A program made the position numbers and the translations under genes. 64,000 nt of DNA from Streptomyces sp. NBC_01351 (GTDB lineage Bacteria; Actinomycetota; Actinomycetes; Streptomycetales; Streptomycetaceae). Shown piece after piece: positions 8,402 through 15,953 of the stretch. Below the pieces are notes generated by a model, which saw only the letters and a list, made by a program, of their open reading frames with translations, was not told the origin of the DNA and searched no databases. Each line of letters begins with the position of its first letter. The first letter of the stretch is position 1. The stretch covers positions 2,286,001 through 2,350,000 of the forward strand of contig NZ_CP108356.1 of assembly GCF_036237315.1 (NCBI RefSeq), written 5' to 3'.

Positions 8402-9397
8402 TCAGGACGGCAGCAGCATCGTCGCCGCCGCGGCCGCTCCGATGAGGCCCGCGTGGGTGCCGAGGGTGGCCGGAACCACCTGGAGGTCCCGGACGAAGGA
8501 CAGGGTCGCGTACGAGGCCAGGTGCCGCCGGATCGGTTCGAAGAGGGTGTCTCCGCTGGCGGCGACCCCGCCGCCGATGACCGCGATGTCGGTCTCGACG
8601 AGCGTGGCGGTGGCCGCGATGGCGGCGGCCAGGGCGCGGCCCGCGCGGTCGAAGGCGGCCAGCGCGACCGGATCGCCGGCTTGCGCGGCGGCGGCCACTC
8701 CCGCCGCGGTGGCGTCGTCCGCCGGGGTCCAGCCCTGGGCCAGGGCCCAGCGGGCGATGGCCGTGCCGGAGGCGATCGACTCGACGCAGCCGTGACCGCC
8801 GCACGCGCACGGCTCCCCGTCGAAGGCCACGCTGATGTGGCCGATGTGGCCCGCGTTGCCCGTGGGGCCGGGGTGGAGCTGGTTGTTCAGGATGAGGCCG
8901 CCGCCCACGCCCGTGGAGACCACCATGCACAGCGCGTTCGCGTGCCCCCGGGCCGCGCCCAGCCAGTGTTCGGCCGCGGTCATCGCCACGCCGTCCCCGG
9001 CCAGCACGGTCGGCAGCTCGGCCCCGCGCGCGGCGAGCTCCGCCTCGACCCGGGCCTGGAGGGGAAACTCCCGCCACGCGCCGATGTTGACCGGGCTGAC
9101 CGTCCCGCGCGAGGCGTCCACCGGGCCGGCGCTGCCGATGCCGCAGCGGACCGCCGAGGACCACAGCGGCGAGTCGGACAGCTCTGCGACGACCTCGGCC
9201 ACCGCCCCCATGACCGCGTCCGCGCCGGCCCCATCGGCCCCGCGCGGGGTCGGGCGGCGGGTCGTGGCCGTCATCGTGCCGTCGGGGTGCACGAGCGCAC
9301 CGGCGATCTTCGTACCGCCGATGTCGATGGCCACCGTCAGTCCGGCGACCGCCGCGGCGGCTCGCGGTGCGGGGAAGGGCGCGGTGGGGATGATCAC
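8402..9397 (-). CDS. ROK-family sugar kinase
   Basis: A 331-residue cytoplasmic kinase. The phosphate-binding AIDIGGTKIAGALV lies at residues 23-36, preceded by a longer-than-usual N-terminal tail. The ROK zinc motif is at Cys197, Cys199 and Cys204 (PCACGGHGCVES). GPTGNAGHIGHISV precedes it; the Glu common in the GExGH motif of ROK kinases is His here. ROK kinases phosphorylate glucose, N-acetylmannosamine, fructose and related sugars; substrate cannot be chosen from sequence, though glucokinase-like is the usual label. The upstream region (9398-9913) holds two unusual repeat elements. Confidence 0.86.
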   Translation of the reverse strand: MIIPTAPFPAPRAAAAVAGLTVAIDIGGTKIAGALVHPDGTMTATTRRPTPRGADGAGADAVMGAVAEVVAELSDSPLWSSAVRCGIGSAGPVDASRGTVSPVNIGAWREFPLQARVEAELAARGAELPTVLAGDGVAMTAAEHWLGAARGHANALCMVVSTGVGGGLILNNQLHPGPTGNAGHIGHISVAFDGEPCACGGHGCVESIASGTAIARWALAQGWTPADDATAAGVAAAAQAGDPVALAAFDRAGRALAAAIAATATLVETDIAVIGGGVAASGDTLFEPIRRHLASYATLSFVRDLQVVPATLGTHAGLIGAAAAATMLLPS

Positions 9398-9570
9398 GGT
9401 GGCGGCTCCAGGAAGGGGTCAGGATTCAGTATGCGCCGGGGGCGGCGCGGTGCTCTCGCGCGCGGCTCCAGCCACGGCTGCCCGCCGCTGCGAACCCTGC
9501 CCGGGTGCCCGGGTGCCCAGTGGCCCCGGCCGCGCCGACCGTGGGCACCTCGGCCGGTTCCTTCGGATCA

Positions 9571-9664
9571 GGCCGGTGGGGGGGGCGGCCCACCGGGGGG
9601 CCGGGCCGGTGTGGGGGCGGCCCACCGGGGGGCCGGGCCGGTGTGGGGGCGGCCCACCGGGGGC
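9571..9664. repeat. GC-rich tandem repeat, 32-bp unit, about 2.9 copies
   Basis: Two complete 32-base units (9601-9632 and 9633-9664) are almost identical; a 30-base variant precedes them (9571-9600). Each unit carries GCCGGTG and CACCGG arms that can pair. Confidence 0.9.
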
Positions 9665-9690
9665 GGCCCGGCCGTGGCCGGGCGCGCGCC

Positions 9691-9771
9691 GGGGCGTCTC
9701 CTCGGGCGTCGACCGGTTCGAGGGGTCGGTGGGCCGAGGGGGCCCGGTTCGACGCCCTGCGGGGACGCCCC
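9691..9771 (+). repeat. 81-bp nested-stem element, copy A
   Basis: Three nested stems are visible: outer GGGGCGTC/GACGCCCC (9691-9698 with 9764-9771), middle 9704-9716 with 9744-9757 (one bulged T), and inner TCGG-TGGG-CCGA (9726-9737). About 70 of 80 positions match copy B at 41272-41350 read on the minus strand. The differences cluster in the middle stem and largely preserve its pairing. Confidence 0.88.
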
Positions 9772-9913
9772 GACACACACCCGGCCCCGTCCGAGCCGGC
9801 GGGTGTTTCGGACTGGGGGACACGGTCTAAGAGCCGGCGGCCGCGATCGAGGTGCGGGCCGTGGACGAGCGGGCTGTACGAGGTCTCCGCGCCGGTAGCC
9901 GCAGGTGGCCGGC

Positions 9914-11326
9914 TCAGACTCTGTGCGGGTCCGTGCGGGGGACGCGCACCGTCACCCGCAGTCCGTGCGGCGGGTTCGTCTCGTACGACAGGGACCCGCC
10001 GCCTGCGGTGAGCAGGGCGCGCGAGATGGACAGGCCCAGTCCGGAGCCCTTCACGTTCTGGTGCCGGCCGCTGCGCCAGAACCGGTCGCCGACGCGGAGC
10101 AGTTCCTCTTCGGTGAGGCCCGGCCCCCGGTCGGCGACGACCACCTCGACCGTGCTCCCGGCCGCGGAGACCGCGACCTCGACCTCCTCACCCGTGGGGG
10201 TGAATTTGAGGGCGTTGTCGATGACGGCGTCGAGGGCGCTGGACAGGGCGACGGGATCCGCCCAGCCCGTGACGGCGCTGCGGCCCGTCTCCGTGAGCCG
10301 GACGCCCTTCTCCTCGGCGTACGGGCGCCACGAGGCCACCCGTTCGGCGGTGAGGGCGCCGATGTCCGTGAGGCTGATCTCGGCGGAGGCGTGCTCGGCC
10401 AGCGCCAGGTCCAGCAGGTCGTCCAAGACCCGGGTCAGGCGCTTGCCCTCGGTGCGCACGGAGGCGATCTCCTCGTTCCCCTCGGGCAGTTCGAGGGCGA
10501 GCAGCTCGATCCGCAGGAGCAGCGCCGCGAGCGGGTTGCGCAGCTGGTGCGAGGCGTCGGCGACGAACGCCCGCTGCTGCTCCAGCACCTCTTCGACGTT
10601 GTCCGCCATCTCGTTGAACGAACGGGCCAGGCGCTGGAGTTCCGGCGGCCCGCCGGCCGCCGCGACCCTGGACTGCATCTGTCCGGTGGCGATGCCGTGC
10701 GCGGCCGCGTCCAGGGTCCCGACGGGCTTGAGGACCCAGCTGGTGAGCCGCAGGGCCGCCCCGAAGGCGACCAGCATGGCGGCGGAGAGCCCGGCCGCGA
10801 TGAGCAGCCAGCCCCGCAGGATCCGGCCGCGCATCAGGTCGGTGGGCGACTCGGTGGCGACAACGGCGACCACGTCCCCGTCGAGGACGACCGGGGAGGC
10901 GACGAGCAGTTTCCCGTGGGTCTGCCACGGCCATACCTGGGGCGGATCGTGGCTGCGCCGGCCCGCCAGCGCCTCCCTGAAGGCCTTGCGGCCCTCGCCC
11001 TCCGCGGGAAGCTCCCACCAGCCGGGGGCCCTGGCCATGGCGTTGTCGTCGCGGTAGAAGATGCCGACCCGGATGCCGTAGAGCTCCTGGTAGCGGGCCA
11101 GTTCGTGCTGGAGGGTCTGACGGCGCTCGTCGGCGCCGGTGGCCCCGGAGCCCTCGGCGTCGATGACGAACTGGGCGAGGGCGGCGAAGCGGGCGCTGTC
11201 GTCGATGCGGTCGACGACCACGCGCTGCTGCTGCGCCGCGGCCAGACTCGCCGCGAGCGGCAGCCCGAGCGCGAGCAGTACGCCCGCCATGAGGATGACG
11301 AGCAGCGGGAGCAGCCGGGCGCGCAC
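9914..11326 (-). CDS. gluK: Sensor histidine kinase, glutamate-responsive (GluK type)
   Basis: A 470-residue membrane sensor. TM1 is at residues about 5-30 and TM2 at about 172-195, with an extracytoplasmic sensing region of about 140 residues between them. A HAMP linker follows, then HisKA with the phospho-acceptor His260 in [12 protein letters not shown], and an HATPase_c domain with N box VIDNALKF, G1 box VADRGPGL and G2 box GSGLGLSIS. It starts 12 bases after the response-regulator stop, so the two are co-transcribed. Divergent placement beside gluABCD matches the S. coelicolor GluR-GluK system that senses glutamate and controls its uptake. The symbol rests on that synteny. Confidence 0.88.
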   Translation of the reverse strand: MRARLLPLLVILMAGVLLALGLPLAASLAAAQQQRVVVDRIDDSARFAALAQFVIDAEGSGATGADERRQTLQHELARYQELYGIRVGIFYRDDNAMARAPGWWELPAEGEGRKAFREALAGRRSHDPPQVWPWQTHGKLLVASPVVLDGDVVAVVATESPTDLMRGRILRGWLLIAAGLSAAMLVAFGAALRLTSWVLKPVGTLDAAAHGIATGQMQSRVAAAGGPPELQRLARSFNEMADNVEEVLEQQRAFVADASHQLRNPLAALLLRIELLALELPEGNEEIASVRTEGKRLTRVLDDLLDLALAEHASAEISLTDIGALTAERVASWRPYAEEKGVRLTETGRSAVTGWADPVALSSALDAVIDNALKFTPTGEEVEVAVSAAGSTVEVVVADRGPGLTEEELLRVGDRFWRSGRHQNVKGSGLGLSISRALLTAGGGSLSYETNPPHGLRVTVRVPRTDPHRV

Positions 11327-11338
11327 GCAGGGGTCCCG

Positions 11339-12040
11339 CTACGGAGCGGCCGGGGTGACGAGCCGGTAGCCCACCCCGCGGACGGTCTCGATGAGTGCGG
11401 GCATGCGCAGCTTGGAGCGCAGCGAGGCCACGTGGACCTCCAGGGTGCGCCCGGTCCCCTCCCAGCTGGTTCGCCACACCTCGCTGATGATCTGCTCGCG
11501 GCGGAAGACGACCCCGGGCCGCTGGGCGAGCAGGGCCAGCAGGTCGAACTCCTTGCGGGTGAGCGGCACGTCGGCGCCGTCCACGCTGACCCGGCGGGTG
11601 GGCAGCTCGATGCTGACGGGGCCGAGTCGGACCAGCCCGGACGTTCCGCTCCCGGCCGCGGCCTCCTCGGAGGCGCCGGTGCGCCGGGCGACGGCGTGGA
11701 TGCGGGCGAGGAGTTCGCCGGTGTCGTACGGCTTGACCACGTAGTCGTCGGCGCCCATGTTCAGGCCGTGGATGCGGGAGCGCACGTCGGCCCGCGCGGT
11801 GACCATGATGACGGGCGTGGAGGTGCGCTTGCGGATCTTGCCGCAGACCTCGTAGCCGTCCTGGTCGGGCAGACCCAGGTCGAGCAGTACGACGCCGAAG
11901 GGCGGGGCTCCGGCGGGCAGCAGCGCCTGCAGGGCCTCCTCGCCGTTGCGGGCGTGGGTGACCTTGAAGCCGTGCCGGGCGAGGATCGCGGACAGGGCGG
12001 CGGCGACGTGGTCGTCGTCCTCGACGAGCAGCAGTCTCAT
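11339..12040 (-). CDS. gluR: OmpR-family response regulator (GluR type)
   Basis: A 233-residue regulator. The receiver domain (residues 1-120) has the acidic pocket EDDD at 7-10, phospho-acceptor Asp54 ([11 protein letters not shown]) and the conserved Lys in VVKPYD. A winged-helix Trans_reg_C domain fills residues about 135-230 ([11 protein letters not shown], then [11 protein letters not shown] and VRGVGYRL). The ATG at 12040 has GGAGAGGGGG upstream; an open frame runs further to 12196 but would put residues before the receiver fold. It is probably phosphorylated by GluK. It transcribes divergently from gluABCD across a 351-bp region with 11-bp direct repeats that could be its binding site. 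Confidence 0.9.
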   Translation of the reverse strand: MRLLLVEDDDHVAAALSAILARHGFKVTHARNGEEALQALLPAGAPPFGVVLLDLGLPDQDGYEVCGKIRKRTSTPVIMVTARADVRSRIHGLNMGADDYVVKPYDTGELLARIHAVARRTGASEEAAAGSGTSGLVRLGPVSIELPTRRVSVDGADVPLTRKEFDLLALLAQRPGVVFRREQIISEVWRTSWEGTGRTLEVHVASLRSKLRMPALIETVRGVGYRLVTPAAP

Positions 12041-12391
12041 GTCGTCCCCCTCTCCGTTCTTCTCGTTTCCCGGCTCACGGCGCGCACCACGCCCAGCATG
12101 TGCATGTTCTGTGCACGTTCCGTGAGCGTCCCGTACACGCACCCCACGCGTCCTCACGCAGGGCCACCATGCATCCACGCGGATGCGGAGTCCCACGTCA
12201 AGGGGGTTCCGCTCCGGCGCGGCTTCCGTTATGCACCCGGTACGAGCACATCAGGGCCACGCCGACCCGGCACACGGAGCGTATCCGGGCGAGGCCGGAT
12301 CGTTATGCTCAATTCTCCCTCAGATGTGATGACGGTGTGCGCGGGACATCACTACTGTCCTCCCAACCGAGGAGGACGGAGCAAGAAGCCG
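12041..12391. other. Divergent gluR / gluA control region
   Basis: 351 bases with no credible gene. It must carry promoters for both the gluRK pair (minus) and gluABCD (plus). The direct repeats at 12106-12138 are the clearest control element seen; the rest of the gluA leader shows no strong hairpin. Confidence 0.7.
12106..12138. promoter_or_regulatory. Three 11-bp direct repeats, candidate response-regulator operator
   Basis: GTTCTGTGCAC (12106), GTTCCGTGAGC (12117) and GTCCCGTACAC (12128) lie head to tail with an exact 11-base period. A weaker fourth unit may precede at 12095. OmpR/PhoP-type regulators bind tandem 11-bp units, so GluR is a natural candidate; PhoP is the alternative. Confidence 0.6.
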
Positions 12392-13177
12392 ATGAGCGGA
12401 GTATCAGTGACCAAGGACGTGCAGGACGCGGCCGGTGCCGCGGACGACCTGGTCGTACTGAGCAACGTCAACAAGCACTTCGGCGCGCTGCACGTGCTTC
12501 AGGACATCGATCTGAGCATTGCCCGCGGTGAGGTCGTCGTCGTGATCGGTCCCTCGGGATCGGGCAAGTCCACGCTGTGCCGGACGATCAACCGTCTGGA
12601 GACCATCGACTCGGGCACCATCACGCTCGACGGCAAGGAACTGCCCTCGGAGGGCAAGGAACTGGCCCGGCTGCGCGCCGACGTCGGCATGGTCTTCCAG
12701 TCGTTCAACCTCTTCGCGCACAAGACGGTCCTGCAGAACGTCATGCTCGGCCAGATGAAGGTCCGCAAGACGGACAGCGCCGGGGCCGAGAAGAAGGCCC
12801 GGGCGCTGCTGGACCGTGTGGGTGTCGGCTCGCAGGCCGACAAGTTCCCGGCCCAGCTCTCGGGTGGCCAGCAGCAGCGCGTGGCGATCGCCCGTGCGCT
12901 GGCCATGGAGCCGAAGGTGATGCTGTTCGACGAGCCGACCTCGGCTCTCGACCCGGAGATGATCAACGAGGTGCTGGAGGTCATGCAGCAGCTCGCCCGG
13001 GAAGGGATGACGATGGTCGTCGTCACGCACGAGATGGGCTTCGCCCGCTCCGCGGCCAACCGGGTCGTCTTCATGGCCGACGGAAAGATCGTCGAAGAGG
13101 CCACGCCCGAGCAGTTCTTCAGCAACCCGCGAAGTGACCGGGCCAAGGACTTCCTGTCCAAGATCCTGCACCACTGA
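12392..13177 (+). CDS. gluA: Glutamate ABC transporter, ATP-binding protein
   Basis: A 261-residue ABC ATPase that drives import of glutamate with GluB (binding protein) and GluC/GluD (permeases). Walker A is GPSGSGKST around Lys59, the Q-loop is in [10 protein letters not shown], the signature is [15 protein letters not shown] and Walker B is [12 protein letters not shown] with the D-loop after it; the switch His is in VVVTHEMGF. The start is uncertain: the ATG at 12392 has its GGAGGA 16 or more bases away, whereas GTG at 12407 has GGAG 5 bases upstream and would give 256 residues. First gene of gluABCD; a strong hairpin follows it. Confidence 0.95.
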   Translation: MSGVSVTKDVQDAAGAADDLVVLSNVNKHFGALHVLQDIDLSIARGEVVVVIGPSGSGKSTLCRTINRLETIDSGTITLDGKELPSEGKELARLRADVGMVFQSFNLFAHKTVLQNVMLGQMKVRKTDSAGAEKKARALLDRVGVGSQADKFPAQLSGGQQQRVAIARALAMEPKVMLFDEPTSALDPEMINEVLEVMQQLAREGMTMVVVTHEMGFARSAANRVVFMADGKIVEEATPEQFFSNPRSDRAKDFLSKILHH

Positions 13178-13185
13178 GGGTCTTG

Positions 13186-13219
13186 TCTGGTAGTCATCCC
13201 TAGGCGGATCACTACCGGA
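13186..13219 (+). other. Intercistronic hairpin between gluA and gluB
   Basis: Arms 13186-13194 (TCTGGTAGT) and 13211-13219 (ACTACCGGA) pair, including one U-G, and the stem continues as ATCC/GGAT (13196-13199 with 13206-13209) after one C/C mismatch, closing a 6-base loop. No T-run follows, so partial termination or RNA stabilisation is more likely than full termination. Confidence 0.7.
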
Positions 13220-13297
13220 GCAGATCCTGACCGGCCGTGCATGCGCCGTACGCGTCGCTCGTCGTTCAACAACGTCTCATCCGAGGGAAGTTCTCAC

Positions 13298-14152
13298 ATG
13301 AAGATCTCCAAGGCCGTTGCGGCCGCGGCCGCCGCCGTCGCACTCGCTCTGACCGCGACCGCCTGCGGCGGCAGCAACGACAAGGCCGCCAGTGACGGCG
13401 GTGCGTCCGGTGACGCCAAGAAGGACAAGATCGTCGTCGGCATCAAGTTCGACCAGCCGGGTCTCGGCCTGAAGACGCCGGACGGCAAGTACACCGGCTT
13501 CGACGTCGACGTCGCGACCTACGTCGCCAAGGAGCTCGGCTACCAGCCCGACCAGATCGAGTTCAAGCAGGCCGTCAGCGCCGAGCGCGAGAACCTCATC
13601 GCCAACGGCGACGTGAAGTTCATCGTCGCGACCTACTCGATCAACGACAAGCGCAAGGAGAAGGTCGACTTCGCCGGCCCGTACTTCCTCGCGCACCAGG
13701 ACCTGCTGGTCCGTGCCGATGACACGAGCATCACCAAGGTCGAGGACCTGAACAAGAAGAAGCTCTGCTCGGTCACCGGCTCCACCTCGGCGCAGAACAT
13801 CAAGAAGACCCTGGCCCCCGAGGCCGACCTGCAGGAGTACCCGGGCTACTCCGACTGCCTCAGCGGCCTGGAGAACAAGGCCGTGGACGCGCTGACCACG
13901 GACAACTCGATCCTGGCCGGTTACGCCGCGCAGGAGAAGAACAAGGGCAAGTTCAAGCTCGTCGGCCTGAGCATGAGCAACGAGAACTACGGCATCGGTC
14001 TGAAGAAGGGCGACAAGGACCTTCAGACCAAGATCAACGCCGCGCTCAAGAAGATGGTCGCGGACGGCGCCTGGGAGGCGGCCGTGAAGAAGAACCTCGG
14101 CCCGGCCAACTACAAGAACGAGCCTGCCCCGCAGATCACCGAAGGCAGCTGA
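13298..14152 (+). CDS. gluB: Glutamate ABC transporter, substrate-binding lipoprotein
   Basis: A 284-residue binding protein that captures glutamate outside the membrane and delivers it to GluC/GluD. The signal peptide is Ala-rich (residues 1-22) and ends at a lipidation Cys23 (ATACGG), so it is a lipoprotein. The SBP_bac_3 fold shows in IVVGIKFDQPG, GKYTGFDVDVATYVAKELG and DFAGPYFLAHQDLLV. The ATG at 13298 has GAGGGA upstream. Hairpins lie on both sides of the gene (13186-13219 and 14167-14199), a layout that can raise the level of binding protein above the other subunits. Confidence 0.95.
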   Translation: MKISKAVAAAAAAVALALTATACGGSNDKAASDGGASGDAKKDKIVVGIKFDQPGLGLKTPDGKYTGFDVDVATYVAKELGYQPDQIEFKQAVSAERENLIANGDVKFIVATYSINDKRKEKVDFAGPYFLAHQDLLVRADDTSITKVEDLNKKKLCSVTGSTSAQNIKKTLAPEADLQEYPGYSDCLSGLENKAVDALTTDNSILAGYAAQEKNKGKFKLVGLSMSNENYGIGLKKGDKDLQTKINAALKKMVADGAWEAAVKKNLGPANYKNEPAPQITEGS

Positions 14153-14166
14153 TTCATCGGTGAGGA

Positions 14167-14199
14167 GCGTCGCCGCCCGCCTGTCACGGGCGGCGGCGC
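14167..14199 (+). other. Intercistronic hairpin between gluB and gluC
   Basis: GCGTCGCCGCCCG (14167-14179) pairs with CGGGCGGCGGCGC (14187-14199) around a 7-base loop, 13 pairs with one G-U. It sits directly after the binding-protein gene and probably protects its mRNA 3' end or attenuates gluCD. Confidence 0.75.
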
Positions 14200-14235
14200 A
14201 CCTCGCCGGCCATCCTGGGGAGAGCGCAGGGCATC

Positions 14236-14910
14236 GTGTTCGATTTTCTTGAGTCCGGGCAGTACGACGTGCTCGGAGCCTTTTGGGTGACGGTTCAGCT
14301 CACCCTCTACTCGGCGGCGGGATCCCTGATCTGGGGCACCGTCCTGGCCGGGATGCGGGTCAGCCCCGTCCCGCTGATGCGGGGCTTCGGCACCGCATAC
14401 GTCAACGTGGTGCGCAACACGCCGCTGACCGTATTGATCCTCGCCTGCTCACTGGGCCTCAGCCAGACCCTCGGCGTCAACCTGGGCGGCGACACGTTCA
14501 AGGAGACCGGTTTCCGGCTCGCGGTCCTGGGTCTCACGGCCTACACCGGCACCTTCGTCTGCGAGGCGCTGCGCTCGGGCATCAACACGGTGCCCGTCGG
14601 CCAGGCCGAAGCGGCCCGCGCCCTGGGCCTGAGCTTCTTCCAGGTGCTCACCCTGATCGTGCTCCCCCAGGCCTTCCGGGCGGTCATCGCGCCGCTCACC
14701 AACGTACTGATCGCCCTCACCAAGAACACCACGGTGGCGGCGACCATCGGCGTGGCCGAAGCGGCCCTGCTGATGAAGGAAATGATCGAGAACGAGCCGC
14801 AGGCACTCTTCGCGGTCTTCGCGGTCTTCGCCCTCGGCTTCCTGGTACTGACCCTGCCCACCGGCCTGCTGCTGGGCTGGGTGGCCAAGCGAGTGGCGGT
14901 GAAGCGATGA
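14236..14910 (+). CDS. gluC: Glutamate ABC transporter, permease protein 1
   Basis: A 224-residue inner-membrane permease of the HisM/GlnP type with about five membrane spans (for example LTLYSAAGSLIWGTVLAGM and ALFAVFAVFALGFLVLTL). The EAA loop that touches the ATPase is EAARALGLSFFQVLTLIVLPQAFR in pieces at about residues 120-143. Start is GTG 14236 with GGGGAG some 14 bases upstream, slightly far. The stop overlaps the gluD start as ATGA, so translation is probably coupled. Confidence 0.93.
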   Translation: MFDFLESGQYDVLGAFWVTVQLTLYSAAGSLIWGTVLAGMRVSPVPLMRGFGTAYVNVVRNTPLTVLILACSLGLSQTLGVNLGGDTFKETGFRLAVLGLTAYTGTFVCEALRSGINTVPVGQAEAARALGLSFFQVLTLIVLPQAFRAVIAPLTNVLIALTKNTTVAATIGVAEAALLMKEMIENEPQALFAVFAVFALGFLVLTLPTGLLLGWVAKRVAVKR

Positions 14911-15800
14911 CCTCCGTGCTGTACGACGCCCCGGGCCCCAAGGCCAAGGCGCGCAACTGGATCTACAGCGGGATCTTCATCGTCCTACTCGGGCTCGCCC
15001 TGTGGTGGGCGCTGTCCCTGATGGCCGAGAAGGGCCAGCTCGACGCGGACAAGTGGTCCCCCTTCGTCACCGACAGCCAGGTCTGGACGACGTTCCTGAT
15101 CCCCGGACTGCTGGAGACCCTCAAAGCCGGTGCGATCGCCATGGTGATCGCCCTCCCGCTGGGTGCCCTGCTGGGCATCGGACGGCTGTCCGACCACGCC
15201 TGGGTACGGGGGCCGGTCGGCGCGGTCGTGGAGTTCTTCCGTGCCATCCCGGTGCTGATGCTGATGCTCTTCAGCTTCGCCCTGTACTCGCGGTACACCG
15301 CCCTCCCCTCCGACGTCCGGCCGCTGTACGCCTGCGTCACGGGCCTGGTCCTGTACAACGCGTCGGTCATCGCCGAGATCGTCCGGGCCGGCGTGCTGTC
15401 CTTGCCCCGCGGCCAGACCGACGCGGCCAAGGCGATCGGCATGCGCAAGGGCCAGTCCATGGTCCACGTGCTGATCCCGCAGGCCGTCACCGCGATGCTG
15501 CCGGCGCTCGTCAGCCAGCTCGTGGTGATCCTCAAGGACACGGCGCTCGCCGGCGCCCTGCTCGGGCTCGCCGAACTGCTCTCGATGGCCCGTCAGATCT
15601 CCGCGAACTACGCCAACACCATCGCGACCCTCTTCGTCATCGCGCTGATCTACATCGTGGTGAACTTCGCCCTCACCTCCCTCGCCTCCTGGCTGGAGAG
15701 CCGGCAGCGGAAGTCGAAGAAGAGCACCGGCGCAGTGGTCGCCGGTGACGTGGCCGAGGTCGACGCGGGCGGCGCCGCCGGTGTCGGCGAGGCTCCCTGA
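14907..15800 (+). CDS. gluD: Glutamate ABC transporter, permease protein 2
   Basis: A 297-residue partner permease of GluC. A cytoplasmic N-terminus (YDAPGPKAKARN) precedes a first span (IFIVLLGLALWWALSLM), a periplasmic-side loop and the permease core with the EAA loop near DAAKAIGMRKGQSM. The C-terminal tail after ESRQRKSKKS is Gly/Ala/Val-rich and probably disordered. It starts inside the gluC stop codon (ATGA overlap). The operon ends with a perfect 13-bp stem terminator. Confidence 0.93.
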   Translation: MTSVLYDAPGPKAKARNWIYSGIFIVLLGLALWWALSLMAEKGQLDADKWSPFVTDSQVWTTFLIPGLLETLKAGAIAMVIALPLGALLGIGRLSDHAWVRGPVGAVVEFFRAIPVLMLMLFSFALYSRYTALPSDVRPLYACVTGLVLYNASVIAEIVRAGVLSLPRGQTDAAKAIGMRKGQSMVHVLIPQAVTAMLPALVSQLVVILKDTALAGALLGLAELLSMARQISANYANTIATLFVIALIYIVVNFALTSLASWLESRQRKSKKSTGAVVAGDVAEVDAGGAAGVGEAP

Positions 15801-15828
15801 CACTCGGTCAGTACACTGGCGTGACACC

Positions 15829-15861
15829 TGTGGTGCGGCGGGACTCATCCGCCGCACCACA
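15829..15861 (+). terminator. gluABCD terminator
   Basis: Perfect 13-bp stem: 15829-15841 (TGTGGTGCGGCGG) with 15849-15861, around a 7-base loop, 29 bases after the gluD stop. Confidence 0.9.
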
Positions 15862-15953
15862 CGGCGTTGTCCCGACCTGTGTCACTTGACGCAGGCACCT
15901 CCAGTGGGTTGCATACGTTCTGTGATCACATACCGGACACCGGGAGCCACATC

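Larger units (their letters stand above)
9398..9913. other. 516-bp gene-free region with two repeat elements
   Basis: Lies between the 3' end of gluK and the start of the ROK kinase gene, both on the minus strand, so it must hold the kinase promoter. I see no credible coding frame. It contains a GC-rich 32-bp tandem repeat (9571-9664) and an 81-bp nested-stem element (9691-9771). Confidence 0.7.

Noticed and set aside
9419..9823. Small Pro/Arg-rich frames in the gap before the ROK kinase, with similar frames at 41.0-41.6 kb
   Set aside because: Their similarity comes from the nested-stem DNA repeat, in several frames at once, not from a conserved protein.
9905..12391. Long open frame leading into gluA from upstream
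   Set aside because: Antisense of gluK and gluR; gluA starts at 12392 or 12407 where the ABC ATPase sequence begins.
15829..15953. GTG at 15867 as start of the FAD monooxygenase
   Set aside because: Would add 29 residues before the Rossmann fold and begin right after the glu terminator; ATG 15954 has a better ribosome-binding site.
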